Positions 34,765-44,000 of a stretch of DNA of 64,000 nucleotides are shown here, in pieces (position 1 is the first letter of the stretch; every line of letters begins with the position of its first letter). Origin of the DNA: an uncultured Ruminiclostridium sp. Its GTDB lineage: Bacteria > Bacillota > Clostridia > Oscillospirales > Ruminococcaceae. The DNA lies in the NCBI GenBank assembly GCA_944388385.1, contig CALXIO010000001.1:218246-282245 (forward strand), written 5' to 3'. The notes under the pieces were generated by a model. It saw nothing but the letters and a program-made list of their open reading frames with translations, did no database searches and was not told where the DNA came from. Both the position numbers and the translations under genes were made by a program.

Positions 34765-35796
34765 ATGGGGCGATTGAACCGTCACGAAAGTGAGGTGATC
34801 CCCATAAAAACCCCTGTATCGAGGGTGGGCAACAAAACCGCCATCCTCCACATTCTCTACGCGCTGTTTCCGCTGAACTACGGCAGATTTATTGACGTTT
34901 TCGGCGGCTCCGGCAGCGTACTGCTCGGAAACCCCACCGTGTCCTCCTTCGAGGTGTATAACGACTTTGACCGCAACCTTGCAAACCTGTTTCACTGTAT
35001 GAAGGAGCGAACGATGGCGACCATCCGAGAGCTGGGCTTCTGCCACTTAAACTCCCGTGAGGACTTTATAGCCATCCGCAGGTTTTTCGAGAACGAGGTC
35101 TTTGACGATCTGTACCTCTCGGAAGAACTGAAGCTGACGGAGATACTGTTCCCACCTCCCGAAGCAAGGGAGCTGATGGAGATACGCACAAGGATAACCG
35201 AAGATTACGATGTCCGCCGTGCCGCCATGTTCCTCAAGCTCCTGCGATTCAGCTACTCCAGCAGCGGAAAATCCTACGCCTCGCAGCCCTTCGACATCCG
35301 AAAACTCTTCGGACTGATCGCCGAGCTGCAAACCCGTATGGCAAACGTCATCGTGGAAAACCAGGATTTCGAAACGCTCATCAAACACTATGACCGTCCC
35401 GATGCCTTCTTCTACGCCGATCCGCCGTACTTCTCCACCGAGGATATGTACGAGGTGGGCTTCGGATGGGATGACCACGTCAGACTGAGAGATACGCTGA
35501 AGAACATCAAGGGCAAGTTCCTCTTGTCCTACAACGACTGCCCGGAAATACGAAAGCTGTACGAGGGCTTCTCGCTCTTTGACTTCTCCCGTACCCATTC
35601 AATGGCACAACGGTATGAGGCAGGCAAAGAATTCAAGGAACTGCTCATCGGCAACTACGACCTCTACGAAAGGGAGCGCGCCAAGCCTGCACAGCTCACG
35701 CTGTTCAATGTGTACGGCGACGCCTTTGACGATGAGTGCTACGACTACGAAAAAATACTGAAGGAGTGTATCATCCAATGCAAGATAAGAAGATGA
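34765..35796 (+). CDS. DNA adenine N6-methyltransferase (Dam class)
   Basis: About 343 residues. SRVGNKTAILHILYALFP and FIDVFGGSGSVLLG form the S-adenosylmethionine site, and ADPPYFS (about residue 215) is the catalytic DPPY motif; the order is that of the D12/Dam class. Start uncertain: ATG 34765 has no ribosome binding site, GTG 34795 is possible, and a strong GAGGTGAT at 34793-34800 would best serve a start a few codons further in (SRVGNK begins about codon 18). Orphan enzyme, second methyltransferase of the element. Confidence 0.88.
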   Translation: MGRLNRHESEVIPIKTPVSRVGNKTAILHILYALFPLNYGRFIDVFGGSGSVLLGNPTVSSFEVYNDFDRNLANLFHCMKERTMATIRELGFCHLNSREDFIAIRRFFENEVFDDLYLSEELKLTEILFPPPEARELMEIRTRITEDYDVRRAAMFLKLLRFSYSSSGKSYASQPFDIRKLFGLIAELQTRMANVIVENQDFETLIKHYDRPDAFFYADPPYFSTEDMYEVGFGWDDHVRLRDTLKNIKGKFLLSYNDCPEIRKLYEGFSLFDFSRTHSMAQRYEAGKEFKELLIGNYDLYERERAKPAQLTLFNVYGDAFDDECYDYEKILKECIIQCKIRR

Positions 35797-36044
35797 AAAC
35801 CGAAATCGTCCTCCTTGCTGTGCCTGCCGAGATGCTCTTGGAGGCAGGGATCTTTGAGGGCGATCCTATGCAGATGTACGTGGACGGCAATAAACTCGTT
35901 ATCGAAAACCTCGATGACGTTGGCGACATCGTCTGTGAAGGCGATTGCGAGGACTGTCCCGTAGACCAAACCGACTGCGACGGCGAGTGTGACTCCTGCC
36001 CGTGCAGAGAACATTGTGAATACAGTGAGGTGAACGAAAAATGA
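35778..36044 (+). CDS. AbrB-like protein with a Cys-rich tail
   Basis: 88 residues from ATG 35778 (AAGGAGTG upstream), overlapping the methyltransferase end. The first half (IVLLAVPAEMLLEAGIFEGD and VDGNKLVIENL) looks like a swapped-hairpin AbrB/SpoVT domain. The second half has eight cysteines (CEGDCEDCP, DCDGECDSCPCREHCEY), suggesting metal or iron-sulfur binding. Next to another AbrB-type gene. Confidence 0.6.
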   Translation: MQDKKMKTEIVLLAVPAEMLLEAGIFEGDPMQMYVDGNKLVIENLDDVGDIVCEGDCEDCPVDQTDCDGECDSCPCREHCEYSEVNEK

Positions 36045-36355
36045 AAAAGCTATTCCGAATCCTCGGCAAACGAGGAAGAATTACCATCCCGTATGAGATC
36101 AGACAGCGTGTAGGCTTTTCCTACAACGACGTCCTCTCCTTTACCGAAGCGGATGACGGCAGAACCGTCATCGTCAAGCGCGAGAAGATCTGCGATAACT
36201 GCCAGGGAGCGCAGCCTGCGGTCACGAAAGATGACGAGGTTACGCTCTTTGACTTTTTAAGCGGTCTGTCCGCCGATCAGCAGAGAGCAGCTCTCGTCCA
36301 CCTCTCGGTATTGTGGGCTGAGAAACAGGCAGCTCATTCCAATATGCAAGAATAA
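36041..36355 (+). CDS. AbrB-family transcriptional regulator
   Basis: 104 residues. FRILGKRGRITIPYEIRQRVGFSYNDVLSFTEADDG is a typical AbrB N-terminal DNA-binding hairpin. ICDNCQ may be half of a metal site. Overlaps the previous gene by four bases, so the two AbrB-like proteins may form mixed oligomers. Confidence 0.75.
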   Translation: MKKLFRILGKRGRITIPYEIRQRVGFSYNDVLSFTEADDGRTVIVKREKICDNCQGAQPAVTKDDEVTLFDFLSGLSADQQRAALVHLSVLWAEKQAAHSNMQE

Positions 36356-36386
36356 AATACGTAGTTGAAAGGTGGTGGTGATAGAT

Positions 36387-36437
36387 ATGACTGCACCCAT
36401 CAAACACACCAAATCCCAATCAAAGAAACGGAGGTAA
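36387..36437 (+). CDS. Possible 16-residue basic leader peptide
   Basis: ATG at 36387 follows GGTGGTGAT at good spacing. It encodes MTAPIKHTKSQSKKRR, and its last codons (CGG AGG TAA) supply the ribosome binding site of the next gene. It may be a coupling leader or chance. Confidence 0.35.
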   Translation: MTAPIKHTKSQSKKRR

Positions 36438-36444
36438 ATGCCTT

Positions 36445-36816
36445 ATGGCAACCAAGAAATCGCCGCAGAAAGCGGCACAGAAACAAAAGCCGCCCTTGCC
36501 AAATATCACGGCAAGCATCGACCGTCTTGTCCCAACCGAGGGTGACGGTGTCAAAGCACTTGCAAGTATCACCGTCGGCGGTCATTATGCCATCCACGGC
36601 TTCAAGGTCTATGAGTCCGAGGAAAAAGGCTTGTCCGTCCTTTGCCCCGCAACCAAAAGCGAGAAAAACGGCAAGTATTATGAGAACTCGCATCCTATCA
36701 CGGCTGAAGCCCGTGAGGATCTGAACAGCACCATTCTCGAAGCTTATGAACAGAAGCTTCAGGAGGAACAAAGCGAGGATCAAGGCGAGGATCTCGGCCA
36801 GGGACAGACGATGTAA
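36445..36816 (+). CDS. SpoVG-like RNA/DNA-binding protein
   Basis: 123 residues. The core from ITASIDRLVPTEGDGVKALASITVGGHYAIHGFKVYE to GKYYENSHPITAEAREDLNSTILEAYEQKLQ follows SpoVG along its whole length (SpoVG: VHDIKVIEG, AHPINSETREKI). SpoVG proteins bind nucleic acid and tune sporulation or virulence genes. ICE copies are not rare, but their role in transfer is unknown. A lysine-rich N-terminus is added, and the tail ends in GQGQTM. Confidence 0.75.
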   Translation: MATKKSPQKAAQKQKPPLPNITASIDRLVPTEGDGVKALASITVGGHYAIHGFKVYESEEKGLSVLCPATKSEKNGKYYENSHPITAEAREDLNSTILEAYEQKLQEEQSEDQGEDLGQGQTM

Positions 36817-36827
36817 GGTTTTTTTGC

Positions 36828-36894
36828 GAAATTTTCCGATAGTCGCTGGACTTTCGGGAAAGTATCGGTATCCTGTTGGTTGAGGTGATACCAA
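36828..36894 (+). promoter_or_regulatory. Repeated upstream element, copy 1
   Basis: AGTCGCTGGACTTTCG at 36841-36856 recurs exactly at 43942-43957. In both places it is preceded by GAAATT, followed by AAAG and, 16-17 bases after TGGACT, by a TAT-containing -10-like block, then a ribosome binding site. Probably a promoter recognised with an element-specific factor. Confidence 0.5.
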
Positions 36895-37779
36895 ATGAAG
36901 AAAAGAATACTCGCAGCCCTCCTCGCAGCGGTAATCCTACTAACCCTTGCGGGATGTGCAAACAACAAAGCAGATGCTCCTGCTCCCGATACTACAAGAC
37001 CGACGGTAACGGCTACGGTAGAAACCACAGGCACAGCCGAATCGGATACGGACACGGAACACACAGAAGAAAAGAAAAACAGCACTGCCGAGGAAACAAA
37101 GCCTGCTGAAACGACTAAAACCCAAGAGCCGTCAGAATCCGTAACCGAGCAGACTGAAACAAAGCCTGCCGCAACCAAACCGCAGACCACGGAAAAGCCG
37201 GAGCCAGAGAGTAAGCCTGCCGAAACGGTGCCAAAGGAAACCGAGCAAAAGCCTACGGAAACCAAACCTGCGGAAACAAAGCCATCGCAGACCGAAAGCA
37301 CCGAGCAACCAAAGGTCGAAGAAACGAAACCGACCGAATCCGAAACTCCTCCCAAGCAGACGGAAGAAAAGCCCAAGGAAACCGAGCTGGAGGTAACCGA
37401 ACCGCCAAAGGAAACGGAGCCACCAGCTCAAACACAGCCCGAAGTAACGGAGCCGGAAAAGGAAGCCTTCACCGAAGCCGACCATAAGCGAATCATCGCA
37501 GAGGTTACGGCATACGCCGAAAGCTATGCCAACAAGGACTTCACCTTCGAGTGGAAGGAATCCATGACCTTCGGTTGGGATGTGGGATATATGGGAACGC
37601 CGAGAGTGGAATACGAAGGTGTGAACGGTGTAATCAATACACTGAAATACCATATAGACCTCATCTTCAAGACATCCACCGATCCGATGTACGGGATCAC
37701 CACCGAGTATATGACCTACAAGGTGGAGCAGATCACCGTGGACGGCGACCTTGCCTATGTGGTCATATACGGTGGATAA
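36895..37779 (+). CDS. Lipoprotein with a long Thr/Glu/Lys/Pro linker
   Basis: 294 residues. The lipoprotein signal ends in LTLAGC (lipid Cys 20). Residues 21 to about 190 are low complexity (TKPAETK, TETKPAAT, KPTETKPAE repeats), a spacer through the cell wall. The last 100 residues (DHKRIIAEVTAYAESYANKDFTF to EQITVDGDLAYVVIYGG) form a small unrecognised domain. TGAGGTGAT precedes the start. A surface role in mating contact or exclusion is plausible from its place before the adhesin. Confidence 0.75.
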   Translation: MKKRILAALLAAVILLTLAGCANNKADAPAPDTTRPTVTATVETTGTAESDTDTEHTEEKKNSTAEETKPAETTKTQEPSESVTEQTETKPAATKPQTTEKPEPESKPAETVPKETEQKPTETKPAETKPSQTESTEQPKVEETKPTESETPPKQTEEKPKETELEVTEPPKETEPPAQTQPEVTEPEKEAFTEADHKRIIAEVTAYAESYANKDFTFEWKESMTFGWDVGYMGTPRVEYEGVNGVINTLKYHIDLIFKTSTDPMYGITTEYMTYKVEQITVDGDLAYVVIYGG

Positions 37780-37798
37780 ACCATAGGCAATCAACCAC

Positions 37799-37832
37799 GG
37801 CATCGTGAGCAAAAACTCACGGTGCCTTTTTT
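37799..37832 (+). terminator. Intrinsic terminator before the adhesin gene
   Basis: 11-bp stem GGCATCGTGAG / CTCACGGTGCC (one G-T pair) with a short loop and six T. Confidence 0.9.
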
Positions 37833-37861
37833 ATTTTCAAAATTGAAACGGAGGAAATTAT

Positions 37862-40800
37862 ATGAGATCGAAATCCAAGCGTTTGATGACAGCTCTCATG
37901 GCTGTCGTTATGCTTCTTTCCGTGATGACCCCGATCAGCGCCTTTGCAGCAGACGTTACGATGGATCTGAGCAAAGCCGAGGTGTCGTGGGATTATACGC
38001 TCACCGATGCTGACGGTAATGCCTTTACTGCCGCATACGGATTAACGGCAGCAAACAATCCCTTCGGTTATGCAATGGGTGCTTCTGCAAGGAAAATGCA
38101 CGACTATACGGCAAAAGCCCCCGGTCTTACCGGAAACAAATCCGATTGGGAATACGGAAAAGACTACGTGTACTGCTTCTGCATTGAGCATGGCATTCCG
38201 CTTCCCAACAGCAATGATTACAGTGCATCTTCCGATGCCACGCACGGAAACAAGTATGAGATGCTCTCCACCGAGCAGAAAAACCTGCTCTCCCTTGCTT
38301 TGGCATACGGCTATCCTAATCGTACCGACCTGGAAACAAGCAAGGATGCCAACGCCTGCTACAGTGCAACGCAGCTTATTGTGTGGCAGATCACGATGGG
38401 CTTCCGTTCTTCTCCCACGGAGCTGAACGACAAGACCTATCCGATGGACGGATACTCCGGCACCATGACCGAGCAGTATACGAGCAACAAGTATTTGAAG
38501 GAATACTACGATCTGATCCTTTCGGATATGGCAACCCATTACACCAGGCCGAGCTTTACGAGCAATGTGCCTGCCTCTGCCAAGACCTACGAGATGGACT
38601 ATGTGAACGGCAAATATACCGTTACGCTGACCGATACCAATAACGTCCTCTCCAAGTACAGAGTGTCAAGCAACGGCGGTGCTTCTGTATCCGTCAACGG
38701 CAATACACTTACCATCAGCTCCACACAGCCGCTGACCGATTCTATTACCATCAAACTCAATCGTAGAATGCCTTCCACAAACCACACAACGGGCTTCCTC
38801 ATTTGGTCGGTACCCGGCAAAGAGGATAACAACCAGGATATGGTGTCCGGTGTGCCATCCAATAACGACCCCGTGCCTTCCTACCTCAAGGTTGCTACGC
38901 CTGCCGGATCTGTGAAGATCGTCAAGGACAGCGAGGACGGTGTGGTAGACGGCATCACCTTCACCATTACGGGAAACGGTGTCAATCAGACCGTAACCAC
39001 GAAAAATGGCGGTGTGATTCAGGTGGATAACCTTCGTCCCGGCACGTACACCGTGACCGAACAGAGTGCGAATTACTATGAACCGCAGAAAGAAAAAACC
39101 GTAACTGTTGTATCTGGACAGACTGCAACCGTATCGTTCAGCAACGTCCTCAAGCGCGGTGATCTTACCGTCACCAAGACTGCTGAGGACGGTCTGACCG
39201 AAGGCATCAAGTTCCGTCTCACCGGCACCTCCGACAGCGGCGTTAAGATCGACGTGACCGCTACGGTGGACAGCTCCGGCAAGGCGTATTTCAAGGACAT
39301 CCTCATCGGCAGCGGTTATCTCTTGGAGGAAGTGGATACTGCCCTCAAGTATATCGTACCCGACAGTCAGGACGTGGAGATCGAATGGGATAAGGTTGCT
39401 ACCGCCGAAGTATACAACGAACTGAAGCGCGGTGACCTCAAAGTCATTAAGACCTCCGAGGACAGTCTCGTGGAAGGTATGAAATTCCACCTTTACGGAA
39501 CGTCCTTGTCCGGTGAAAAGGTTGACGAATACGCCTATACCGATAAAAACGGCGTGGCGTTGTTTAAGGACATCCTCATCGGCGAGAATTACACCGTGGA
39601 GGAAGTCAACACCGCCATCCGTTACGTGATCCCCGAAAGCCAGGGCGCAGTCATTGAATGGAACAAGGTGACCGAGGTCAAGTTCCACAATGTCCTCAAG
39701 AAATGGAGAGCCGACGTGTTCAAGATCGACGCGGACTTGGCAGGCTTCGATGATGACGATAGCGGACTTGTTCCCGTGGAACTGATGCCGATGGCGCTCT
39801 CCCTCGACTCCGATGCAATGGTCGATGACCTCGGCGGTATCTATGGACAGTCCCAGGGCGATGCCACCCTCGAAGGTGCGGTTTACGGTGTATTCAAGGA
39901 TGGTGCGCTCATCGACACCTATACGACAGACAAGAACGGATATTTCCTTACTGACTACTATCCTTGCTACGAGAACGTGGAATGGACGATCCGTGAGATC
40001 AGCCCCTCCGAAGGATACCTGCTCGACGATACCGTCTATTATATCGACACCTATGCAGGCCAGTATACCGTTGAGTTGAACACTGTCTATCCCGACGTGT
40101 ACGAGGATATCATCAAGGGAAAGATCACCATCATCAAGCATACCGATGACGGCTCCACCAAGATCGAAACACCCGAAGTCGGTGCCATGTTTGAAATCTA
40201 TCTCAAGAGCGCAGGCGGCTACGAAGCAGCCGAAACCACCGAGAGAGATATCCTCACCTGCGACGAGTTCGGCTATGCCGAAACCATAGACTTGCCCTAC
40301 GGCGTATACGTGGTAAAGCAGATCAAGGGCTGGGACGGCCGTGAACTGCTCGATCCCTTTGAGGTGTTCGTCAGCGAGGACGGCGAAATCTATCGCTATC
40401 TCATTAACAACGCTAACTTCGAGTCCTATCTCCACGTGGTCAAGACCGACAGCACCACAGGCAAGACCATCCCTTATGCCGGAGCAGGTTTTCAGATCTA
40501 CGCTCCCGACGGCAGCCTCGTTACCATGAGCTACACCTACCCGACGCTGACCGTGATCGACACCTTCTATACCGACGAGAACGGTACGCTCATCACACCC
40601 GAAAAGCTCCCTTACGGCGAGGGCTATTACCTTGTGGAGGTGCAGGCTCCCCACGGTTACGTCCTCGATGCTACTCCCATCTACTTTGACGTGACCGAGG
40701 AAAACTCCGCCGATGAAAACGGCATTACCATCGTCAAGGTGGTCAAGGAGAACGAACCGCAGAAAGGAACGATCACCATCACCAAGACCGGTGAGGTCTT

Positions 40801-42835
40801 CTCCTCTGTGGTGGAATCCGATGGAGTATACAGAGCAGTGTATGAGATCAAGGGCTTGGCAGGTGCGGTCTATGAGATCACTGCCGCCGAAGATGTGGTA
40901 ACCCTCGACGGTACGCTCCGCTATAAGAAGGGCGACGTCGTTGCCACTATCACCACGGGCGCAGACGGAACGGCTACCACCGAGCCGCTGTTCCTTGGTA
41001 AATTTGAAATCCGTGAAATCACAGCACCCCACGGTATGATCCTTAACGGCGATACCGTAACCGTAGAGCTGACCTACGCCGGACAGGAGATCAAGATCAC
41101 GACCACCTCCGCAGCTTTCGTCAATGAAAGACAGAAGGTGGAAATTGATCTCTCCAAAGTCTTGGAACAGGACGAGAAATACGGCATCGGTATGAACGGT
41201 GAGATCACCTCCGTCAAGTTCGGACTCTTCGCTACTGAGGACATCACCGCAGCTGACGGCAAGGTCATCCCCAAAAACGGTCTCATTGAAACCGTAACCT
41301 GCGACGAGAACGGCAAGGCGGTATTTGCGACCGACCTGCCCGTAGGTGCGAAGGTATACGTCAAGGAGATCGCAACCGATAACCACTATATCCTCTCTGA
41401 CAGCACCTATCCCGTAACCTTCGAGTATGCAGGCCAGGACACCGCGGTGGTGAAGATCTCCGTGAATAACGGCGAAGCCATCACCAACGAGATCATCCGT
41501 GGCACTATCATCGGCAAGAAGCTGGACGAGGATGGCTTCACCATCTGCGGTGCGCTCTTCGGTCTCTTCCGTGAGAACGAAACCGAGTTCACCGAGGAAA
41601 CCGCCCTTGCTACCTGCCAGTCCAACGAGATCGGTATCTTCACCTTTGAGAACGTACCCTTCGGCAGATGGATCGTCCGTGAGATCAAGGCGGCTCCCGC
41701 ATTTGTACTGAACGAGAACAGCTACGCTGTAACCGTAAGCACCGATGAGGAAGTAATTGAGATCACCATCGAGAACGAGTTCATCACCGGCTCGGTCAAG
41801 ACCACAAAGGTGGATAAGGAATACCCCGACAACAAGCTGTCCGGCGCCGTCTTTGAAGTCTACGTGGACGTGGATAATAACGGCGAATTCGATCCCGAAA
41901 TCGACCTCTTCGTAGGCGAGATGACCGAAACCGAGGACGGCATCTATGAGATGCACGACCTTCGCTATAACGGATATTTCCTCTATGAAAAGACCGCACC
42001 CGAAGGTTTCCTCAAGGATGACGGCTACCACTATTTCGAGATCAGAAACGACGGCGAAACCGTCATCGTGGAGAACGAGGCAGGCGTTGGCTTCACCAAT
42101 CAGCCTATCCTCGGTAACGTGACCACCACGAAGGTGGACAAAGAGTATCCCGACAATAAGCTGTCCGGTGCCGTCTTCGAGATCTACAAGGACGTGGACG
42201 GTAACGGCGAATTCGATGCCGAGATCGACACACTCGTAGGTGAAATGACCGAAACCGAAGCAGGCGTATATCTCTATGAGAAGCTCCGCTACGGCGGTTA
42301 CTTCCTCTACGAAAAGACTGCTCCCGAAGGCTTCGTTAAGGATGACACCTACCACTATTTCGAGATCAGGAATGACGGTGAAACCGTAACCGTAGAAAAC
42401 GAAGCTGGCGTAGGCTTCACCAACAAACCCATCGTGGGTGAATTGGAGCTGACCAAGACCGATATCTCTGACGGCAAAGTCCTTGCGAACGTGGGCTTCC
42501 GCATTCGTAACGAAGCCGGAGAGATCGTGGCAGAAGGCTACACCAACGAGAACGGTATTGCCAAGTTCACTCTTCGCTACGGCAAGTACACCTACGAGGA
42601 ATTCGCAGCCTTGGACGGCTATATCCCCGACACAAAGGCATATCCCTTCGAGATCAAGGAGGATGGAGAAATCGTGAAAGCAGCTATGACCAATGAAAAA
42701 ATCCCCGAAGTACCGCAGACCGGTGATGAGAGCAACATCGGCTTCTGGATCGGACTTGCGGCGGTAGCCTTGGGCGGTGTCATCGCCACCGCCATCGTCC
42801 TCATCAAGAAGAAAAAGGACGATGAAAATGAATGA
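37862..42835 (+). CDS. Giant thioester-domain adhesin with Cna-B repeats and sortase signal
   Basis: 1657 residues. A signal peptide (to about residue 30) precedes a thioester domain: FCIEHG (Cys 107) and SATQLIVWQ (Gln 171) match the CxxxG and TQxxxW motifs whose Cys-Gln side chains form the covalent host-binding bond. I count about twelve SpaA/Cna-B-type beta domains after residue 345, many opening with GxxxVxKT and ending near an Asn (isopeptide-type). Domains 10 and 11 are a recent 108-residue duplication. The C-terminus is EVPQTGDE, a membrane helix and KKKKDDENE, a sortase substrate. Probably displayed by the class B sortase at 46887, to attach donor to recipient or host surfaces. Confidence 0.9.
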   Translation: MRSKSKRLMTALMAVVMLLSVMTPISAFAADVTMDLSKAEVSWDYTLTDADGNAFTAAYGLTAANNPFGYAMGASARKMHDYTAKAPGLTGNKSDWEYGKDYVYCFCIEHGIPLPNSNDYSASSDATHGNKYEMLSTEQKNLLSLALAYGYPNRTDLETSKDANACYSATQLIVWQITMGFRSSPTELNDKTYPMDGYSGTMTEQYTSNKYLKEYYDLILSDMATHYTRPSFTSNVPASAKTYEMDYVNGKYTVTLTDTNNVLSKYRVSSNGGASVSVNGNTLTISSTQPLTDSITIKLNRRMPSTNHTTGFLIWSVPGKEDNNQDMVSGVPSNNDPVPSYLKVATPAGSVKIVKDSEDGVVDGITFTITGNGVNQTVTTKNGGVIQVDNLRPGTYTVTEQSANYYEPQKEKTVTVVSGQTATVSFSNVLKRGDLTVTKTAEDGLTEGIKFRLTGTSDSGVKIDVTATVDSSGKAYFKDILIGSGYLLEEVDTALKYIVPDSQDVEIEWDKVATAEVYNELKRGDLKVIKTSEDSLVEGMKFHLYGTSLSGEKVDEYAYTDKNGVALFKDILIGENYTVEEVNTAIRYVIPESQGAVIEWNKVTEVKFHNVLKKWRADVFKIDADLAGFDDDDSGLVPVELMPMALSLDSDAMVDDLGGIYGQSQGDATLEGAVYGVFKDGALIDTYTTDKNGYFLTDYYPCYENVEWTIREISPSEGYLLDDTVYYIDTYAGQYTVELNTVYPDVYEDIIKGKITIIKHTDDGSTKIETPEVGAMFEIYLKSAGGYEAAETTERDILTCDEFGYAETIDLPYGVYVVKQIKGWDGRELLDPFEVFVSEDGEIYRYLINNANFESYLHVVKTDSTTGKTIPYAGAGFQIYAPDGSLVTMSYTYPTLTVIDTFYTDENGTLITPEKLPYGEGYYLVEVQAPHGYVLDATPIYFDVTEENSADENGITIVKVVKENEPQKGTITITKTGEVFSSVVESDGVYRAVYEIKGLAGAVYEITAAEDVVTLDGTLRYKKGDVVATITTGADGTATTEPLFLGKFEIREITAPHGMILNGDTVTVELTYAGQEIKITTTSAAFVNERQKVEIDLSKVLEQDEKYGIGMNGEITSVKFGLFATEDITAADGKVIPKNGLIETVTCDENGKAVFATDLPVGAKVYVKEIATDNHYILSDSTYPVTFEYAGQDTAVVKISVNNGEAITNEIIRGTIIGKKLDEDGFTICGALFGLFRENETEFTEETALATCQSNEIGIFTFENVPFGRWIVREIKAAPAFVLNENSYAVTVSTDEEVIEITIENEFITGSVKTTKVDKEYPDNKLSGAVFEVYVDVDNNGEFDPEIDLFVGEMTETEDGIYEMHDLRYNGYFLYEKTAPEGFLKDDGYHYFEIRNDGETVIVENEAGVGFTNQPILGNVTTTKVDKEYPDNKLSGAVFEIYKDVDGNGEFDAEIDTLVGEMTETEAGVYLYEKLRYGGYFLYEKTAPEGFVKDDTYHYFEIRNDGETVTVENEAGVGFTNKPIVGELELTKTDISDGKVLANVGFRIRNEAGEIVAEGYTNENGIAKFTLRYGKYTYEEFAALDGYIPDTKAYPFEIKEDGEIVKAAMTNEKIPEVPQTGDESNIGFWIGLAAVALGGVIATAIVLIKKKKDDENE
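41783..42430 (+). repeat. Duplicated Cna-B domain inside the adhesin
   Basis: Codons from 41783 (GSVKTTKVDKEYPDNKLSGA) and from 42107 (GNVTTTKVDKEYPDNKLSGA) encode two 108-residue units that agree along most of their length, including YFLYEKTAPEGF and YHYFEIRNDGETV. Many synonymous differences show the duplication is not brand new. Confidence 0.85.
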
Positions 42836-43185
42836 TGAAAAAGGTGTATATTTGCTCTCCGCTTGGCGGCGATGTAGCGGGTAACCTGCAGCGAGCAAAG
42901 CAGTACGCCAAATATGCGCTTCTGTGCGGAACGGCTCCGGTCGTTCCGCATTTTTACGCCCTATGCTTGAATGACGAAAACCAGAAGGAACGGGAGATCG
43001 GACTCGCTGCAGGGCTGTCCCTGTTGTGGTTTTGCGATGAGCTGTGGGTATTCGGCGACCGAGTATCCCACGGCATGGAAAAGGAAATCAACTTTGCCAA
43101 GAACCTCAACATCCGCACCTGCTATATCAAGGAATCCCAAGTAAAACAAACTCTCAAGAAACAAGGAGGAAACTACAATGCGTAA
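42832..43185 (+). CDS. DUF4406-like (nucleoside deoxyribosyltransferase-fold) protein
   Basis: 117 residues. KVYICSPLGGDVAGNLQRAKQYA, APVVPHFYAL and CDELWVFGDRVSHGMEKEINFA are typical of small ICE- and phage-borne proteins with a nucleoside 2-deoxyribosyltransferase-like fold. Enzymatic activity is unproven. Start overlaps the adhesin stop (ATGATGA), so ATG 42832 or 42835 may be used. Confidence 0.7.
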   Translation: MMKKVYICSPLGGDVAGNLQRAKQYAKYALLCGTAPVVPHFYALCLNDENQKEREIGLAAGLSLLWFCDELWVFGDRVSHGMEKEINFAKNLNIRTCYIKESQVKQTLKKQGGNYNA

Positions 43186-43513
43186 CAAGAAAATTATGCG
43201 AATTCTTCTCTGTGCCGTGCTGATGATGGTGATCGTCAGTACCTTCTCGGTAACGGCCTTCGCCGCAGGCGACGTAGCCGGAGCTATCGAGCAGACATGG
43301 AACACTGCCAAGACTCAGGTGCAGACGGTGGTCAACAACGTGGTCTTTCCCGTGGTGGATATGATCCTGGCGATCCTCTTCTTCGTGAAGCTCGGCACGG
43401 CGTACTTCGATTACCGCAAGCACGGTCAGTTTGAGTTCACCGCGCCTGCGATCCTGTTCGCCTGCCTCATCTTCACCCTTACCGCACCTCTGTATATCTG
43501 GACCATCCTGTAA
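43178..43513 (+). CDS. VirB2/TrbC-like pilin-type T4SS protein
   Basis: 111 residues: signal peptide ending VTAFAAG, then a short amphipathic stretch and two membrane segments (VVFPVVDMILAILFFVKLG, FTAPAILFACLIFTLTAPLYIW). Size and layout match TrbC/VirB2-like proteins (DUF3852 type) found before the VirB6-like gene in Firmicutes ICEs. Probably the pilin-like channel subunit. Confidence 0.65.
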   Translation: MRNKKIMRILLCAVLMMVIVSTFSVTAFAAGDVAGAIEQTWNTAKTQVQTVVNNVVFPVVDMILAILFFVKLGTAYFDYRKHGQFEFTAPAILFACLIFTLTAPLYIWTIL

Positions 43514-43525
43514 GGAGGTGTCGGC

Positions 43526-43930
43526 ATGAACTTTTTTGAAGGCGAACTTCACAGGATGTTCGGTGGGAACGACATTATCCACGATCCGAAGATCGTCGGC
43601 AGAACTCTGCTCGGCAAGCTGGATGATGACCTGCGAGTGAAATTGCAGTTCGTCTCCACCGGAATCGCCAAGCATTACGATGCCATTCAGGTCTCCATCC
43701 TCAACCGCACAGAAGGTGCGGTGGACAGAGAAACCATGAGGTTCGGTGACATTATCGGACTAAAGAACGATCACGGCACACCCAATGTCTATCCCTATAT
43801 GTGGGAGGAAAGCAACAGCAAGGCGTATTGGTATACGCCTGTGACAGCCTCCGACAAGGCACTGATCGCCGATACCGTCCTCGACTACGTGGGGATGTAC
43901 CAATCCGAAGGGATGGCAATGTCCCTATGA
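43526..43930 (+). CDS. ICE protein of unknown function
   Basis: 134 residues with FEGELHRMFGGNDIIHDPKIVGRTLLGKLDDDLRVKLQF at the N-terminus. No membrane segment or known motif. Ends in SEGMAMSL, a variant of the common tail. TAAGGAGG overlaps the upstream stop codon. Confidence 0.65.
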   Translation: MNFFEGELHRMFGGNDIIHDPKIVGRTLLGKLDDDLRVKLQFVSTGIAKHYDAIQVSILNRTEGAVDRETMRFGDIIGLKNDHGTPNVYPYMWEESNSKAYWYTPVTASDKALIADTVLDYVGMYQSEGMAMSL

Positions 43931-44000
43931 GAAATTCCCAAAGTCGCTGGACTTTCGAAAAGAACCGTGGTATGTTGTTGTGCCGAAAGGAGGCGGCAAC
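43931..44000 (+). promoter_or_regulatory. Repeated upstream element, copy 2
   Basis: AGTCGCTGGACTTTCG at 43942-43957 is identical to 36841-36856. TGGACT and TATGTT are 17 bases apart here, followed by GAAAGGAGG. Confidence 0.5.

Noticed and set aside
37021..37470. Repetitive stretch in the ICE lipoprotein gene
   Set aside because: Encodes a low-complexity Thr/Glu/Lys/Pro wall spacer; not a separate repeat element.
38666..42898. 1410-residue open frame antisense to the adhesin gene
   Set aside because: It is a mirror of the adhesin's biased codon use, has no ribosome binding site, and its product shows only low-complexity Val/Gly/Asp patterns. The plus-strand frame has a signal peptide, recognisable domains and a sorting signal.
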